Source of the DNA: Bacillota bacterium
GTDB lineage: Bacteria; Bacillota; Bacilli; Paenibacillales; NBRC-103111
Direction of reading: 5' to 3'
NCBI GenBank assembly: GCA_023386955.1
Contig: JAEWIS010000033.1
Location: 62,001 to 126,000 of the forward strand
DNA length: 64,000 nucleotides
Of the stretch, positions 7,635 to 15,699 are shown one piece after another. The notes below the pieces were generated by a model. The model worked only from the letters and a program-made list of their open reading frames with translations, had not been told where the DNA came from and made no database searches. Position 1 is the first letter of the stretch. Each line of letters begins with the position of its first letter. A program made the position numbers and the translations under genes.

Positions 7635-8520
7635 TTGTCCAGCATTGAGAAACGAGGAATGAATACCTGGAGGCTAACCCTTGAATTGGGGGTTGATGCG
7701 CTGGGGGAACGGATACGGGAACGGAAATCCGTTAAGGTGGAGGACCCTGCCTTGTTGTGGGCCCCTAAACGGCTGAGAGAGCACCTGGAACTGGAGCTGG
7801 CCAAGTTTCACTTGGAGCTGCAGGCAGGGGTGCCGGTGAAGCAGGAGAAGTTTGCCTTCGCCGATTATGCAGAGATATGGCGAAACCAGCATGCCAAGAA
7901 CCAGTATTCCCCCCGGACCTACAAGAACTACATAGACCGGCTGGACAGCCATGTGCTACCCTTCTTCGAGCGGATGTACCTGGATGAGATCATGCCGATT
8001 CATGTGCTTCAAGCTCAACAATTACCTGGCTTCTCCGGAAGCCCGTAAGGACGGCGGGGAAGGCGTTCTTGCGGCGAGCACGCAGCTGTTCATCTTCAAG
8101 GTGTTCACGGCCATGATGATCTTCGCCTGCCAGGAGCTGAAGCTGATCGAGGACAACCCTACGGCTACTATCAGCCCGCCTAAGCTCCCGAAGAACAAGA
8201 AGAAGCAGACCAACATCTACAGCTACGAAGAGGCTGTAAGCGTCATAGAGGCCCTTTTCCGGCTTCCGATGCTCTGGACCCTGTATTTCCTTGCTGCCAT
8301 GATGGGAGGCTTCAGGAGAGGCGAATTATTGGCGCTGGAGTGGGCCGATGTGGATTTCCCCACCCGCTCCCTGTTCATTCGGCATAGCATCTCCTGGACG
8401 GAAAACGGGCAGTATGCGTTGAAGGGTACTAAGGAGGATAACGAGGAATGGGTGGTCATGCCCGGATGGTATATGCAGCTTCTGTAGGAGTACCGCCGGG
8501 TTTGGGAGTTCGATACATAG
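7635..8520 (+). pseudogene. tyrosine-type site-specific integrase, frameshifted and truncated
   Basis: A TTG at 7635 behind AAGGAGGT starts an integrase N-terminus: an arm-type DNA-binding region, then the core-binding domain (AEIWRNQHAKNQYSPRTYKNY). The frame shifts at about 8005-8020, after DEIMPIHVLQ, and the +1 frame continues with YLASPEARKDGGEG through the catalytic domain, including GGFRRGELLALEW with the first catalytic Arg. It stops at TAG 8485-8487 after MPGWYMQLL; a further in-frame TAG lies at 8518. The HxxR box and the tyrosine nucleophile are absent. An intact relative would be about 370-400 residues. It marks one end of the decayed mobile element, next to the ImmA pseudogene. 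Confidence 0.85.
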
Positions 8521-8605
8521 CTGTTTGCCTATTGTTCCCCTCAGAATGTTGTGATAGGTTGATAGTGTCTGGCCTGAGAACGTATCTATTATTCAGGAGG
8601 AAACA

Positions 8606-9241
8606 ATGAGAGGGAAAATCGAACATCCACGAATTCATGTCGAGGCATTATCGGATGAACTGATACCGTTTTTGGAGCTTGAGGATGAGCTTCACGACCG
8701 CCTCATTGAAAATAGAACCATAGAAAATCTGGAAGCCGACAAGCGTTCCTTTGACCGGATGGTGTTTCGAAATGTGACGGTCACCAGCTCAGCCTTGGAA
8801 CAAGCCGAATTCACGGATATCATCTTCGAGAATTGCGACTTCTCTAATGTAAATTTCTCGGGTTCTCTTGTCCATCGGACGGAATTCAGGAAATGTAAGA
8901 TAATCGGTGCCGATTTCTCTAGCAGCATCCTGCAAAACGTCGAATTAACAGACTGTATAGGAGATTACATTAATTTCCGCTATGCAAAATTCAAGCATGT
9001 CCGGTTTGAGGACTGCTCACTGATTGGCTCGGACTTCTACGCTGCCGCTTTACATCATTTTTTTCTTATTCAATGCAATATTAACCAGATTGTTCTGGCA
9101 GGGACAAAGCTTAAGGGGATCGACCTGAGCCAATGCCAATTTCATTCGCTGACCGTCAATCTGGAGGACCTGGAGGGATGTACCATTGCCGCCGATCAAG
9201 CCCCCGCCTTCGCCAAGCTGCTGGGGTTGAATATCATATAG
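8606..9241 (+). CDS. pentapeptide-repeat protein
   Basis: A 211-residue protein with repeated A(D/N)(L/F)xx units between about residues 50 and 175, for example FRNVTVTSSALEQAEFTDII, NVNFSGS, GADFSSS and GSDFYAA. This pattern folds into a right-handed beta helix. Some relatives (Qnr, MfpA) mimic DNA and protect gyrase, but most have no known role. AGGAGG lies four bases before the ATG. It is the first gene after the broken integrase and has the higher G+C of the core genome. A clear paralog sits at 17863-18519: both share the GIDLS(Q/N)C(Q/D)F and EDL(E/R)GC stretches near the C-terminus. Confidence 0.85.
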   Translation: MRGKIEHPRIHVEALSDELIPFLELEDELHDRLIENRTIENLEADKRSFDRMVFRNVTVTSSALEQAEFTDIIFENCDFSNVNFSGSLVHRTEFRKCKIIGADFSSSILQNVELTDCIGDYINFRYAKFKHVRFEDCSLIGSDFYAAALHHFFLIQCNINQIVLAGTKLKGIDLSQCQFHSLTVNLEDLEGCTIAADQAPAFAKLLGLNII

Positions 9242-9320
9242 CTGTCTTTTATGAGGCAGGAAATCATTCCCTATTTGTCGAATACAGGAGTGAATACAAC
9301 ATAACCGGGGAGTGATTGGA

Positions 9321-9749
9321 ATGGCAGGATTATTGGGTGGGTTATTGGGCAATTTTTCAGAGGTTTCGATTGAGGATCTGAAGAAGCAATACGGCATGTA
9401 TCTGATGGAGAACGAAGAAATCCGAACGGGCTTTAAGCTGGTCAGAGACTCGTTTCTCATGACGGATGAGCGGATCATTCTGGTGGACCATCAGGGGGTG
9501 ACGGGCAAAAAAACCCGGGTGGCTTCCATTGAGCTGAATTCCATCTTCGAAGTGACCATGGAAACGGCGGGAACAGGATTTGACGACAGCGAGCTGACCA
9601 TCCATTACATCACATCGCCCTATTACAAAGCCAATGACGCCAAAACTGCCGCTTACAAATTCGAATTCGGCAAGAAGTTTAACCTGCAGCCCATTTATGT
9701 CGCATTGGTCACCATCGCCTCCCAGAACAAAAAGAAGCTGAACGGATAA
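9321..9749 (+). CDS. PH-domain (bPH_1-type) protein
   Basis: A 142-residue protein. The sequence MAGLLGGLLGNFSEVSIEDL and the later EIRTGFKLVRDSFLMTDERI, VASIELNSIFEV and a closing helix match the bacterial PH domain family bPH_1 (YvbH/YyaB-like, formerly DUF1696). The ATG at 9321 was chosen over a GTG at 9312 because GGGAG lies eight bases upstream. Bacterial PH-domain proteins of this kind form oligomeric rings in structures; their role is unclear. It is a single gene with a weak hairpin at about 9766-9799 behind it. Confidence 0.8.
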   Translation: MAGLLGGLLGNFSEVSIEDLKKQYGMYLMENEEIRTGFKLVRDSFLMTDERIILVDHQGVTGKKTRVASIELNSIFEVTMETAGTGFDDSELTIHYITSPYYKANDAKTAAYKFEFGKKFNLQPIYVALVTIASQNKKKLNG

Positions 9750-9848
9750 AGGCTGCAACAGAAGTGGCAGGCGTGAGCAGCCGGGGGCTCTCGCGCCTGA
9801 CCGAAGTGGGGTTACCGGTGCGTGGAGGCTTCGGAGGAAACGGCCGTT

Positions 9849-10478
9849 TCATTGCTTCATATAATATTTGCTTTTCAGGAAAATCTCAAGGGCTTGGGTC
9901 CTGCCTTTGACGCCCATCTTTTCATACATCTTGCGGATCCAGTTGTCCACGGAACGTTTGCTCATATGGATCTGTTCGGCGATTTGCTCGATGGTATATC
10001 CGCTTAGAATGTATCGCATCAGAGCCACTTCATTATTGCTTAGCTCCACATCCACCACTTCCTCCTGGCCCAGCAGCCCAGCCTGCCAATCGGATGCCCT
10101 GGGAATTACGGCGAATCCGTCAAGCACACTGGATACGGCATGAACGATGGTGTGCTGGGAATTTTCCTTGGACAGGATTCCATCAACCTTTGCCATGAGC
10201 AATTGGGGAACCATCGAAGACACATCAATGGAGCTGAAAATTACCACTTTCACGGAAGGCCAGCACGTGGATACCCGCTCGGCTACATCTCTTCCCGTCA
10301 TGTCGGGCAGCTTATAATCCAATAAGATCAGATCCGGTTGTGATGCAGCGATGATCTCCAGACCCTGTTCTCCGTTTCGGGCTAAAGCATCCACCTTCAC
10401 ATCCAGCTCCTGCTCCAGCAGCTCTTTAGTGGCGTGCGCCATAAGCGGATGATCATCGATTATCACGACGCTATGCAT
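9849..10478 (-). CDS. NarL/FixJ-type response regulator
   Basis: A 209-residue two-domain regulator. The receiver domain (about 1-120) has the acidic pair in VVIIDDH, the phospho-acceptor Asp in LILLDYKLPD near residue 54, and the switch Ser in VVIFSS, with Lys in the LSKEN loop. The C-terminal LuxR-type helix-turn-helix is about 145-205 (LSNNEVALMRYILSGYTIEQ, then SVDNWIRKMYEKMG). The ATG at 10478 has GAGGAGAG six bases upstream. No histidine kinase gene is next to it. It lies downstream of the agr-like operon on the same strand, but a strong terminator (10627-10670) and a 30-base palindrome (10574-10603) separate them, so it probably has its own promoter. Confidence 0.9.
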   Translation of the reverse strand: MHSVVIIDDHPLMAHATKELLEQELDVKVDALARNGEQGLEIIAASQPDLILLDYKLPDMTGRDVAERVSTCWPSVKVVIFSSIDVSSMVPQLLMAKVDGILSKENSQHTIVHAVSSVLDGFAVIPRASDWQAGLLGQEEVVDVELSNNEVALMRYILSGYTIEQIAEQIHMSKRSVDNWIRKMYEKMGVKGRTQALEIFLKSKYYMKQ

Positions 10479-10573
10479 CACAATCTCTCCTCTCTTTGCA
10501 CAATCATGCAATGCCATGCAACTATTTTGCGTACTTTCGCCATAACTATATCATAAATTTTGGAATCCACGAT

Positions 10574-10603
10574 ATAACAGAATTCGATATGGAATTCTGT
10601 TAT
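10574..10603. promoter_or_regulatory. perfect 12-bp inverted repeat, candidate operator
   Basis: ATAACAGAATTC at 10574-10585 and GAATTCTGTTAT at 10592-10603 are exact reverse complements with a 6-base spacer. There is no T tract, so a terminator is unlikely. It lies about 95 bases upstream of the response regulator gene and just beyond the end of the LytTR gene. A dimeric regulator of the response-regulator promoter could bind here. Confidence 0.55.
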
Positions 10604-10626
10604 TGACAAATTTATCAACATATGAT

Positions 10627-10670
10627 AAACACCACCTAAAATGTGCACGGAGCCATTTCAGGTGGTGTTT
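10627..10670 (-). terminator. Rho-independent terminator of the agr-like operon
   Basis: AAACACCACCT at 10627-10637 pairs with AGGTGGTGTTT at 10660-10670. On the minus strand the 5' arm overlaps the end of the LytTR gene. Confidence 0.75.
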
Positions 10671-11017
10671 TCGATTGCATGTTTAACCTTCGCATATCCG
10701 GCACGGGAGCAGACAACCTTTTTGGTGGAGCCGGCGAAGCAAAAGAGCTGGCTGTATCCATCTTTTTCAAAATGGCTGAAATGGTTGATGTTAACCATTA
10801 CGCCGCTGTCCACGCGGATAAAACCAAATGGGGCAAACAGAATTTCTAATGATTCAAGCGAACCCGTAATCTTGGATATATATTCCTCTTTGGCGGTTTG
10901 CATAATAATTTTGGGGACCTTCTTTTGATAAGCCAAAGATATGTATTGCACCTTGTTCAACGAGATAACAGCGTCCAAGTGTGTCAGCGTTGTGCAGGGA
11001 ATATTCAGATCCAACAT
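10658..11017 (-). CDS. stand-alone LytTR DNA-binding regulator
   Basis: A 119-residue protein consisting of a LytTR domain only. Residues about 28-117 carry the family pattern: YISLAYQKKVPKIIMQTAKE, GSLESLEILF, FGFIRVDSGVMVNINHF (usually FxRIHRSYLVN) and VVCSRAGYAKVKHAIE (usually vSRxyxkxlk). There is no receiver domain. The ATG at 11017 lies six bases after the agrD-like stop codon; no strong ribosome binding site is seen, so translation may be coupled. As the last gene of the operon it may control the operon itself. LytTR proteins paired with a membrane protein but no kinase are known as LytTR regulatory systems (HdrRM, BrsRM in streptococci). Confidence 0.82.
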   Translation of the reverse strand: MLDLNIPCTTLTHLDAVISLNKVQYISLAYQKKVPKIIMQTAKEEYISKITGSLESLEILFAPFGFIRVDSGVMVNINHFSHFEKDGYSQLFCFAGSTKKVVCSRAGYAKVKHAIENTT

Positions 11018-11023
11018 AAGCGG

Positions 11024-11146
11024 CTATTTCTTTCCTGCCTTCGGGGGTATGGGTTTGTCACCAAGAGGATATTTTTCCGTAATCGTAAAAATGGACGCTA
11101 ACACACTCAGCACTAAGGATGCATACTTGGCAACCGCTCTCCTCAT
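11024..11146 (-). CDS. agrD: AgrD-like cyclic-peptide autoinducer precursor (40 aa)
   Basis: A 40-codon gene on the minus strand with AGGAGGT eight bases before the ATG at 11146. The peptide begins with the amphipathic, basic leader typical of AgrD (MRRAVAKYASLVLSVLASIF), followed by TITEKYPLGDKPIPPKAGKK. The acidic/Pro-x-x-Pro tail (GDKPIPP) resembles the C-terminal recognition region of AgrD. Position supports the call: it starts seven bases after the agrB stop codon. Unusual: there is no Cys in the peptide and no Ser after residue 18, so the normal thiolactone or lactone ring residue is missing; Thr21 or Thr23 are the only hydroxyl candidates. It could be an atypical signal or a decayed one. 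Confidence 0.75.
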   Translation of the reverse strand: MRRAVAKYASLVLSVLASIFTITEKYPLGDKPIPPKAGKK

Positions 11147-11152
11147 GCATCT

Positions 11153-11641
11153 TCACCTCCTTTGTGGAAATAATGTCAAGCATTGCGCCGCAAAGCCCAA
11201 AAAAAGGGGAGGATATAGCAGGATCATGTTAAGTGTCATCATCATCCCGAACATCATTTTCACCGGAATGGATGCGCTGGAGCGGAGGAATAAAACAACA
11301 ATGAAAAGCGGAGTGAGGATGATCATCCACAGGGGGCTTATAGGAATAGCGGAGACTGCGAAGACAAACAGGGATGTGGCCAGAGTGCATAAAGTCATGG
11401 ATTTGAGGTGGCAGCCCTTCAGCATAATTCTGCAAATAACGAATGTAGCCAGCATTACAGCGGTGGAAAATAAGGAATCCGTCGTATAGCCAAGCAGCAG
11501 GATAAAGCCCGTTGTCAGCAGGTTATTAAACAGGATGCTGAGGGTCGGACTCATTCTTTCCAGGTCATCGGTTTCCTCCGGGTTGGACCGTTTGATCCAA
11601 CCCGCAGTTTTGAAGGCCACATAATCAATGGGGTCCGTCAT
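11153..11641 (-). CDS. agrB: AgrB-like peptide-processing membrane protease
   Basis: A 162-residue, multi-spanning protein. In staphylococci AgrB removes the C-terminal tail of AgrD and closes the ring, using one His and one Cys. Here these are most likely in GCHLKSMTLC at about residues 75-85, matching the 'G(G/C)xH....C' spacing of the family. Hydrophobic segments lie at about 35-50, 55-71, 86-100, 103-119 and 128-145. The start codon overlaps the stop of the upstream gene (ATGA), and agrD follows immediately. Length is slightly short of the usual 180-200 residues but all membrane segments appear present. Confidence 0.85.
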   Translation of the reverse strand: MTDPIDYVAFKTAGWIKRSNPEETDDLERMSPTLSILFNNLLTTGFILLLGYTTDSLFSTAVMLATFVICRIMLKGCHLKSMTLCTLATSLFVFAVSAIPISPLWMIILTPLFIVVLFLRSSASIPVKMMFGMMMTLNMILLYPPLFLGFAAQCLTLFPQRR

Positions 11642-12294
11642 ATGGCATCCTGCTTCCGGGCAATGTACAGCAAAAACAGCAAGGCAATAAACTCAAGCAC
11701 CATGATGGCATTGATTCCGAAGGTACCATAATTGATGGCCACATACACGGTAAAAAAGATACATAACACCGCTACGCAGCTGATGATCAGATTCATTTTC
11801 TCCTTGGGCGTAAATCTTCTTTTGCTGTCGTGGGGCGGGACGGACACAAAGGAAAAGCCCAGATTGAACTTGTACAGCAGAAAAGCCACCAGCGCGGCAA
11901 GCACCTGAACGGATATCTGCATAAAATATACGCCTGCAGACGTAGGGGTGGAGAAATCAAGCTCAATGTGGAACAGGGCAAACAGGTTATAGGTGATGTA
12001 AGCGATCTCGGAATAAAGGAATGAGCCGATCACCGATAACGTCAGGGCATAGTAAAAATTGACCTTCAGCAGAACCCTCATCAATACCAAAATAATGATG
12101 TTCTGCAGGATCAGGTCCACCTCAGGCACTCCGAATACAATTCTCGACAGATAGGATTCCAGCGAACACAAAAACGCAATAATCAGGGTTTCCCGGGCAT
12201 ACTGCCGCAGCGGCCACCGGAACACCTTAAAAATCAGCGTCATTAAAAGAAAAATATCCACAGTACCCAAAAGCAAATAAATGATCACATTCAT
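11638..12294 (-). CDS. AgrC-sensor-like membrane protein without kinase domain
   Basis: A 218-residue protein with six or seven hydrophobic segments: about residues 3-22, 34-50, 61-80, 83-101, 125-145, 169-190 and 196-212. Hydrophobic spacing and position (first gene before agrB and agrD) resemble the N-terminal sensor of AgrC-type kinases, but the protein ends with LLYIARKQDAI and has no HisKA or ATPase region. Because the LytTR protein of the operon lacks a receiver, the membrane protein may instead hold or inhibit the LytTR regulator directly. The ATG at 12294 has AGGTGA ten bases upstream; a GTG at 12318 is the alternative. The sensor label is an inference from context. Confidence 0.6.
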   Translation of the reverse strand: MNVIIYLLLGTVDIFLLMTLIFKVFRWPLRQYARETLIIAFLCSLESYLSRIVFGVPEVDLILQNIIILVLMRVLLKVNFYYALTLSVIGSFLYSEIAYITYNLFALFHIELDFSTPTSAGVYFMQISVQVLAALVAFLLYKFNLGFSFVSVPPHDSKRRFTPKEKMNLIISCVAVLCIFFTVYVAINYGTFGINAIMVLEFIALLFLLYIARKQDAI

Positions 12295-12392
12295 AATATT
12301 GTCGTCACCTGTCGTCACCTTATGATGTATTTTATGACCAGATATTTCGACATATAGAAAGGAAACTCCTGCTTGTTTTTTGCCAAAACAAC

Positions 12393-12437
12393 AAAAAAGC
12401 CCGCTGTCCCCTGCTGGGAGACACCGGAGCCTTTTTA
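12393..12437 (-). terminator. terminator of the GH28 gene
   Basis: An imperfect G+C-rich hairpin (GGCTCCGGTGTC with GACAGCGGGCT on the minus strand) followed by TTTTTT lies 11 bases after the GH28 stop codon. Confidence 0.7.
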
Positions 12438-12447
12438 TGAACGATAA

Positions 12448-14031
12448 TTACTTCACTTGAACCTTGCCTTCAGCGCCGTTCAGCGCTTCGATCTTTCTGT
12501 GGGAGTCGCAGGTTGCCAGGCCATCCAGGACAATGCTGTCCGAACGGTTGCCGGTAGCAACCAGGAAGCGGTCATCAGACTCGGAGCCGCAGCCGCTCAT
12601 CCGGGTAATGCGGACATCGTTACATTGGTGCAGCTTAACCATCGGGCCTTCCTTGACTTGGATGTCCACGTCAGTCAGAGCCAGGTTGGTGGCATTGGTG
12701 CATTCCACGCCTCTGTCGGCAATAGCCTTGTAGCGGGTCAGAGTCAGACCCTCCATCGGCACTTCCACCAGTCCCTTGATCAGGAACGCTACTTCTGCGC
12801 CGGTGCAGACGATGTCTTCCATATGCAGATTGCGGAAAACCGGAGTTTCATCCGTAATCGGATGTTTGTCCTCGGACAGGGTGCCGGAGCCTTCCTTGCC
12901 TTCATAGAACATGGAGAAGGAAATAGCTTCGCCGTCGATGTTGATCATCCGGATATTCTTCATCAGGATATCCTCTACCACACCGCCGCGGCCGCGGGCC
13001 GTCTTGAAGCGGATGCCGATGTCGGTGCCCATAAAGGTGCAATCGGTAACTTCCACGCAGCGTACGCCGCCGGACATTTCACTGCCGACTACGAAGCCGC
13101 CGTGGCCATGGTATACGATACAGTTGCGGATAATGATATATTCGCTGGGGATGCCTCTTTCCCGGCCTTCCTTGTCCTTGCCGGACTTCATGCAGATGGC
13201 GTCGTCCCCTACGTCAAAGGTACAATTTTCAACCAAGGCGTAACGGCAGGATTCCAGATCCAGGCCGTCGCCGTTTTGGCCGTACCACGGGTTGCGGATG
13301 GTCAGATTGCGCAGTGTAACATGCTCGGACGCCCAAGGATGCACGTTCCAGGCCGGGGAATTCTGGAAGGTAGGCCCGTCCAGCAAAAGACGTTTGCAGC
13401 GGCGCAGGCTGAGCAAATTCGGACGCAGATAATCCCTGGCCGGCTCGAATGCCTTGGGATCCTTCACGCCTTCACTGATCAGACGGTCAACCAGCTTGGC
13501 GCCGTTCAACCCTTGCTCAGTCGGCCACCAGCTGTCTCCATCCACCACACCGGTTTTGGTCAGCTTATTCCATTGAAGCTCGGTCAGCTTCCACTTCTTC
13601 ACATAACGCCATGCGTCACCGCCGCCGTCAAATACGCCCGGTCCGGTAATCGCAATATCCTCAAGCCCTTCCCCGTCCAAAGGCGAGGTGCAGCGTACTG
13701 TTTCCCAGCCCTCGTAAGTGGAGAGAATCAGCGGATAGTCGTCAAAATTGGTGCTGAACATGATAGTCGCACCGGCTTGAGCATGAAGCTCCAGGCGGCT
13801 CGCCAAAATGATGGGGCCAGTCAGCCACAAGCCTGCAGGGATAATAACCTTACCGCCGCCGGCTTCCGTACAAGCGGCAATCGCTTTGCGGAAAGCCTCG
13901 GTGTTGTCAGTTACTCCGTCTCCAACCGCACCAAAATCAGTAATGGTAAAGCTGTTGGACGGTATATTCGGAAGTTCGATTTCCGGCATAGTCCAGTTTC
14001 GTGTATTCGTTTCCTTAGTTATGTTCGTCAT
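12448..14031 (-). CDS. GH28 family glycosidase (polygalacturonase-like), cytoplasmic
   Basis: A 527-residue protein. The N-terminus FTITDFGAVGDGVTDNTEAF is the start of the parallel beta helix of pectate-lyase-3/GH28 proteins. The GH28 catalytic signatures are present in order: NGDGLD (NTD-type), GDDAI (DD), GHGGFVVGSE (HG) and RFKT (RIK). It would hydrolyse alpha-1,4-galacturonan or a rhamnogalacturonan-type bond. There is no signal peptide, so it probably acts on imported oligosaccharides. The ATG at 14031 has GAGGTG six bases upstream. It is monocistronic, and no transporter or lyase is directly adjacent; the sugar transporter at 27-31 kb may supply it. Confidence 0.9.
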   Translation of the reverse strand: MTNITKETNTRNWTMPEIELPNIPSNSFTITDFGAVGDGVTDNTEAFRKAIAACTEAGGGKVIIPAGLWLTGPIILASRLELHAQAGATIMFSTNFDDYPLILSTYEGWETVRCTSPLDGEGLEDIAITGPGVFDGGGDAWRYVKKWKLTELQWNKLTKTGVVDGDSWWPTEQGLNGAKLVDRLISEGVKDPKAFEPARDYLRPNLLSLRRCKRLLLDGPTFQNSPAWNVHPWASEHVTLRNLTIRNPWYGQNGDGLDLESCRYALVENCTFDVGDDAICMKSGKDKEGRERGIPSEYIIIRNCIVYHGHGGFVVGSEMSGGVRCVEVTDCTFMGTDIGIRFKTARGRGGVVEDILMKNIRMINIDGEAISFSMFYEGKEGSGTLSEDKHPITDETPVFRNLHMEDIVCTGAEVAFLIKGLVEVPMEGLTLTRYKAIADRGVECTNATNLALTDVDIQVKEGPMVKLHQCNDVRITRMSGCGSESDDRFLVATGNRSDSIVLDGLATCDSHRKIEALNGAEGKVQVK

Positions 14032-14299
14032 TTCCTTCACCTCGCCAATATCTTATCATATAATTATAAATTTTCGTTGATTTTTGTTGACTATTTCGTT
14101 AAAACTTATACTTACTTGATCTAACACCCCAAAAACTGCATCCATATGCTGCCGTTGGCACTCCCCGTTTAGCATGTCCACCGTCTCTACACTCAAGTCC
14201 GGTTTCCGCGACAAAAGCCGGCTCGGGTGGTAAGATGACCCTACCCGGGTATACTGAGTGGACGGAGTATTCATGATTATGCGGACAGGAGAAGCTGCT

Positions 14300-14647
14300 A
14301 TGGGACCCGTTATTATTGTAGAAGGAAAAAACGACAAGAGCCGTCTCAGACGGCTTCTGAACGACGAGGTGCTGATTCTGTGCACCTTCGGAACCCCCAG
14401 CTCCGAGAAGCTGGCCGAACTGTGCAAACGCGCCGCGGGCCGGGAGGTCTACATTTTCGCGGATAATGACAGCTCCGGCAAAAAAATCCGCTGGCTGGTC
14501 AATGAGGAGTTCTCCGATGCGGTGCAGATTTATACACGGAGGGGATACGCCGGAGTGGAAGGCACCCCGGACGAATATCTGATCCAGCAATTAGAAAAGG
14601 CGGGGCTGGAGGACTACATCCTTTACCCGCCTGCAGAGTCACTTTAA
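14300..14647 (+). CDS. Toprim-domain protein
   Basis: A 115-residue single-domain protein. PVIIVEGKNDKSRLRRLL carries the Toprim glutamate, and EVYIFADNDSSGKKIRW carries the DxD motif of metal binding. Similar short Toprim proteins (YusF-like and RNase M5-like) may be nucleases; the substrate is unknown. Two starts are possible: ATG 14300 with AGGAG eight bases upstream (chosen, starts right at the domain), or ATG 14273 with GGAG five bases upstream. Its last four bases overlap the end of the convergent AEC transporter gene. Confidence 0.8.
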   Translation: MGPVIIVEGKNDKSRLRRLLNDEVLILCTFGTPSSEKLAELCKRAAGREVYIFADNDSSGKKIRWLVNEEFSDAVQIYTRRGYAGVEGTPDEYLIQQLEKAGLEDYILYPPAESL

Positions 14648-15567
14648 GGAATAAAACGGAGGCAGTAGATCACGATGGTGACAGTGACAATGCTGAATAC
14701 GGTGGAAGCAAAAACCGCCTGTCCGGCAAATTCGGGTTCATTGTCGAATTCTACAGAGAGCAGGACACTGGACAGGGAAGTAGGTACGGCACAGGACAAA
14801 ACCAGCGCCTGAGCCAGAAGCCCCTCCAGCCCCATGGCCATGACAATTCCGAAGCCGATCAGCGGACCGGCTATCAGCCGCAGACCATTGGAAATCAGCA
14901 CATCCCACAGCTGGTCAATTCTCCAGTGCATTTGCGCCAATTGAACCCCCAATGTCAGCAAGGACAAGGCCACATACCCATTGGAGATATACGTAATGGG
15001 CTCATATATCGGCTTGGGCACCGGAATCTGAAACCCGTTCATAATTAAGGCTACAGGAATGACATAGATGGCGGGCATACCCAGAATGGTTTTCATAATT
15101 TCTCGGGTATTGCTTTTATGGGCATTCACAGCGTAAACACCATAGGTATGCGGCAGCACACTCTGAAACACCATAACGATCAATTGAACCGACATGGTAA
15201 AGGGATTGCCGGCGAATACCAGCTGGTTCAAGGGAATAGCGTAATTGGCACTATTGTAAAAAAGCACGCTGTTGCGCATAGCACTTCTCATTCCGCCCCT
15301 TAAACCCCTGAGCCGGGCGACGCCGTCCACGATGGCATACAGCACCAGGAGGAAGAAGATGATGAAGCCCACAATCTGGAGTAGGATACCTGCAGACAGC
15401 CGGGATTCATACAGCATCTTGAACAGCATAACCGGAGTGAACAGGTAAAAAATCAGCTTCGAGAAGGTGCGGATATCCAGTTTAAATTTACGTTCCATCA
15501 ACGCGCCGAGGCTGATCATCAAACATAAGGGAATCACGTTATGCGATAAAATATGCCACAAAAACAT
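14644..15567 (-). CDS. AEC family (auxin efflux carrier-type) transporter
   Basis: A 307-residue membrane protein with about ten transmembrane segments in two halves, the fold of the AEC (Mem_trans) family. Typical are the N-terminal IPLCLMISLGALMERKF, LFYNSANYAIPL with the conserved Asn-Tyr-Ala in the first half, and VLSCAVPTSLSSVLLSVEF in the second. Bacterial members export or import small organic acids such as malate or malonate; the substrate here cannot be read from sequence. It is a single gene whose stop codon overlaps that of the convergent Toprim gene. Confidence 0.85.
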   Translation of the reverse strand: MFLWHILSHNVIPLCLMISLGALMERKFKLDIRTFSKLIFYLFTPVMLFKMLYESRLSAGILLQIVGFIIFFLLVLYAIVDGVARLRGLRGGMRSAMRNSVLFYNSANYAIPLNQLVFAGNPFTMSVQLIVMVFQSVLPHTYGVYAVNAHKSNTREIMKTILGMPAIYVIPVALIMNGFQIPVPKPIYEPITYISNGYVALSLLTLGVQLAQMHWRIDQLWDVLISNGLRLIAGPLIGFGIVMAMGLEGLLAQALVLSCAVPTSLSSVLLSVEFDNEPEFAGQAVFASTVFSIVTVTIVIYCLRFIP

Positions 15568-15658
15568 GGGGTAACAACCTTTCTGCCTTCAAGCAAGGGA
15601 GGATTTCCTATTAAAAATACACCAAACGGACTCGATCCGTCCATGTCTTTTCATAAAT

Positions 15659-15691
15659 AAAGGAGGGAATCCCTTAAACGGGTCCCTCCTT
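15659..15691 (-). terminator. terminator of the heme O synthase gene
   Basis: AAGGAGGGA and TCCCTCCTT form a nine-base stem around GGGT/ATCC-rich loop sequence, just after the ctaB stop codon on the minus strand, followed by TATTTA. Confidence 0.75.
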
Positions 15692-15699
15692 ATTCGCGT

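Noticed and set aside
12457..14124. long open frame (about 555 codons) on the strand opposite the GH28 gene
   Set aside because: It is antisense to a gene with all GH28 catalytic motifs; its translation has no recognisable domain and no ribosome binding site.
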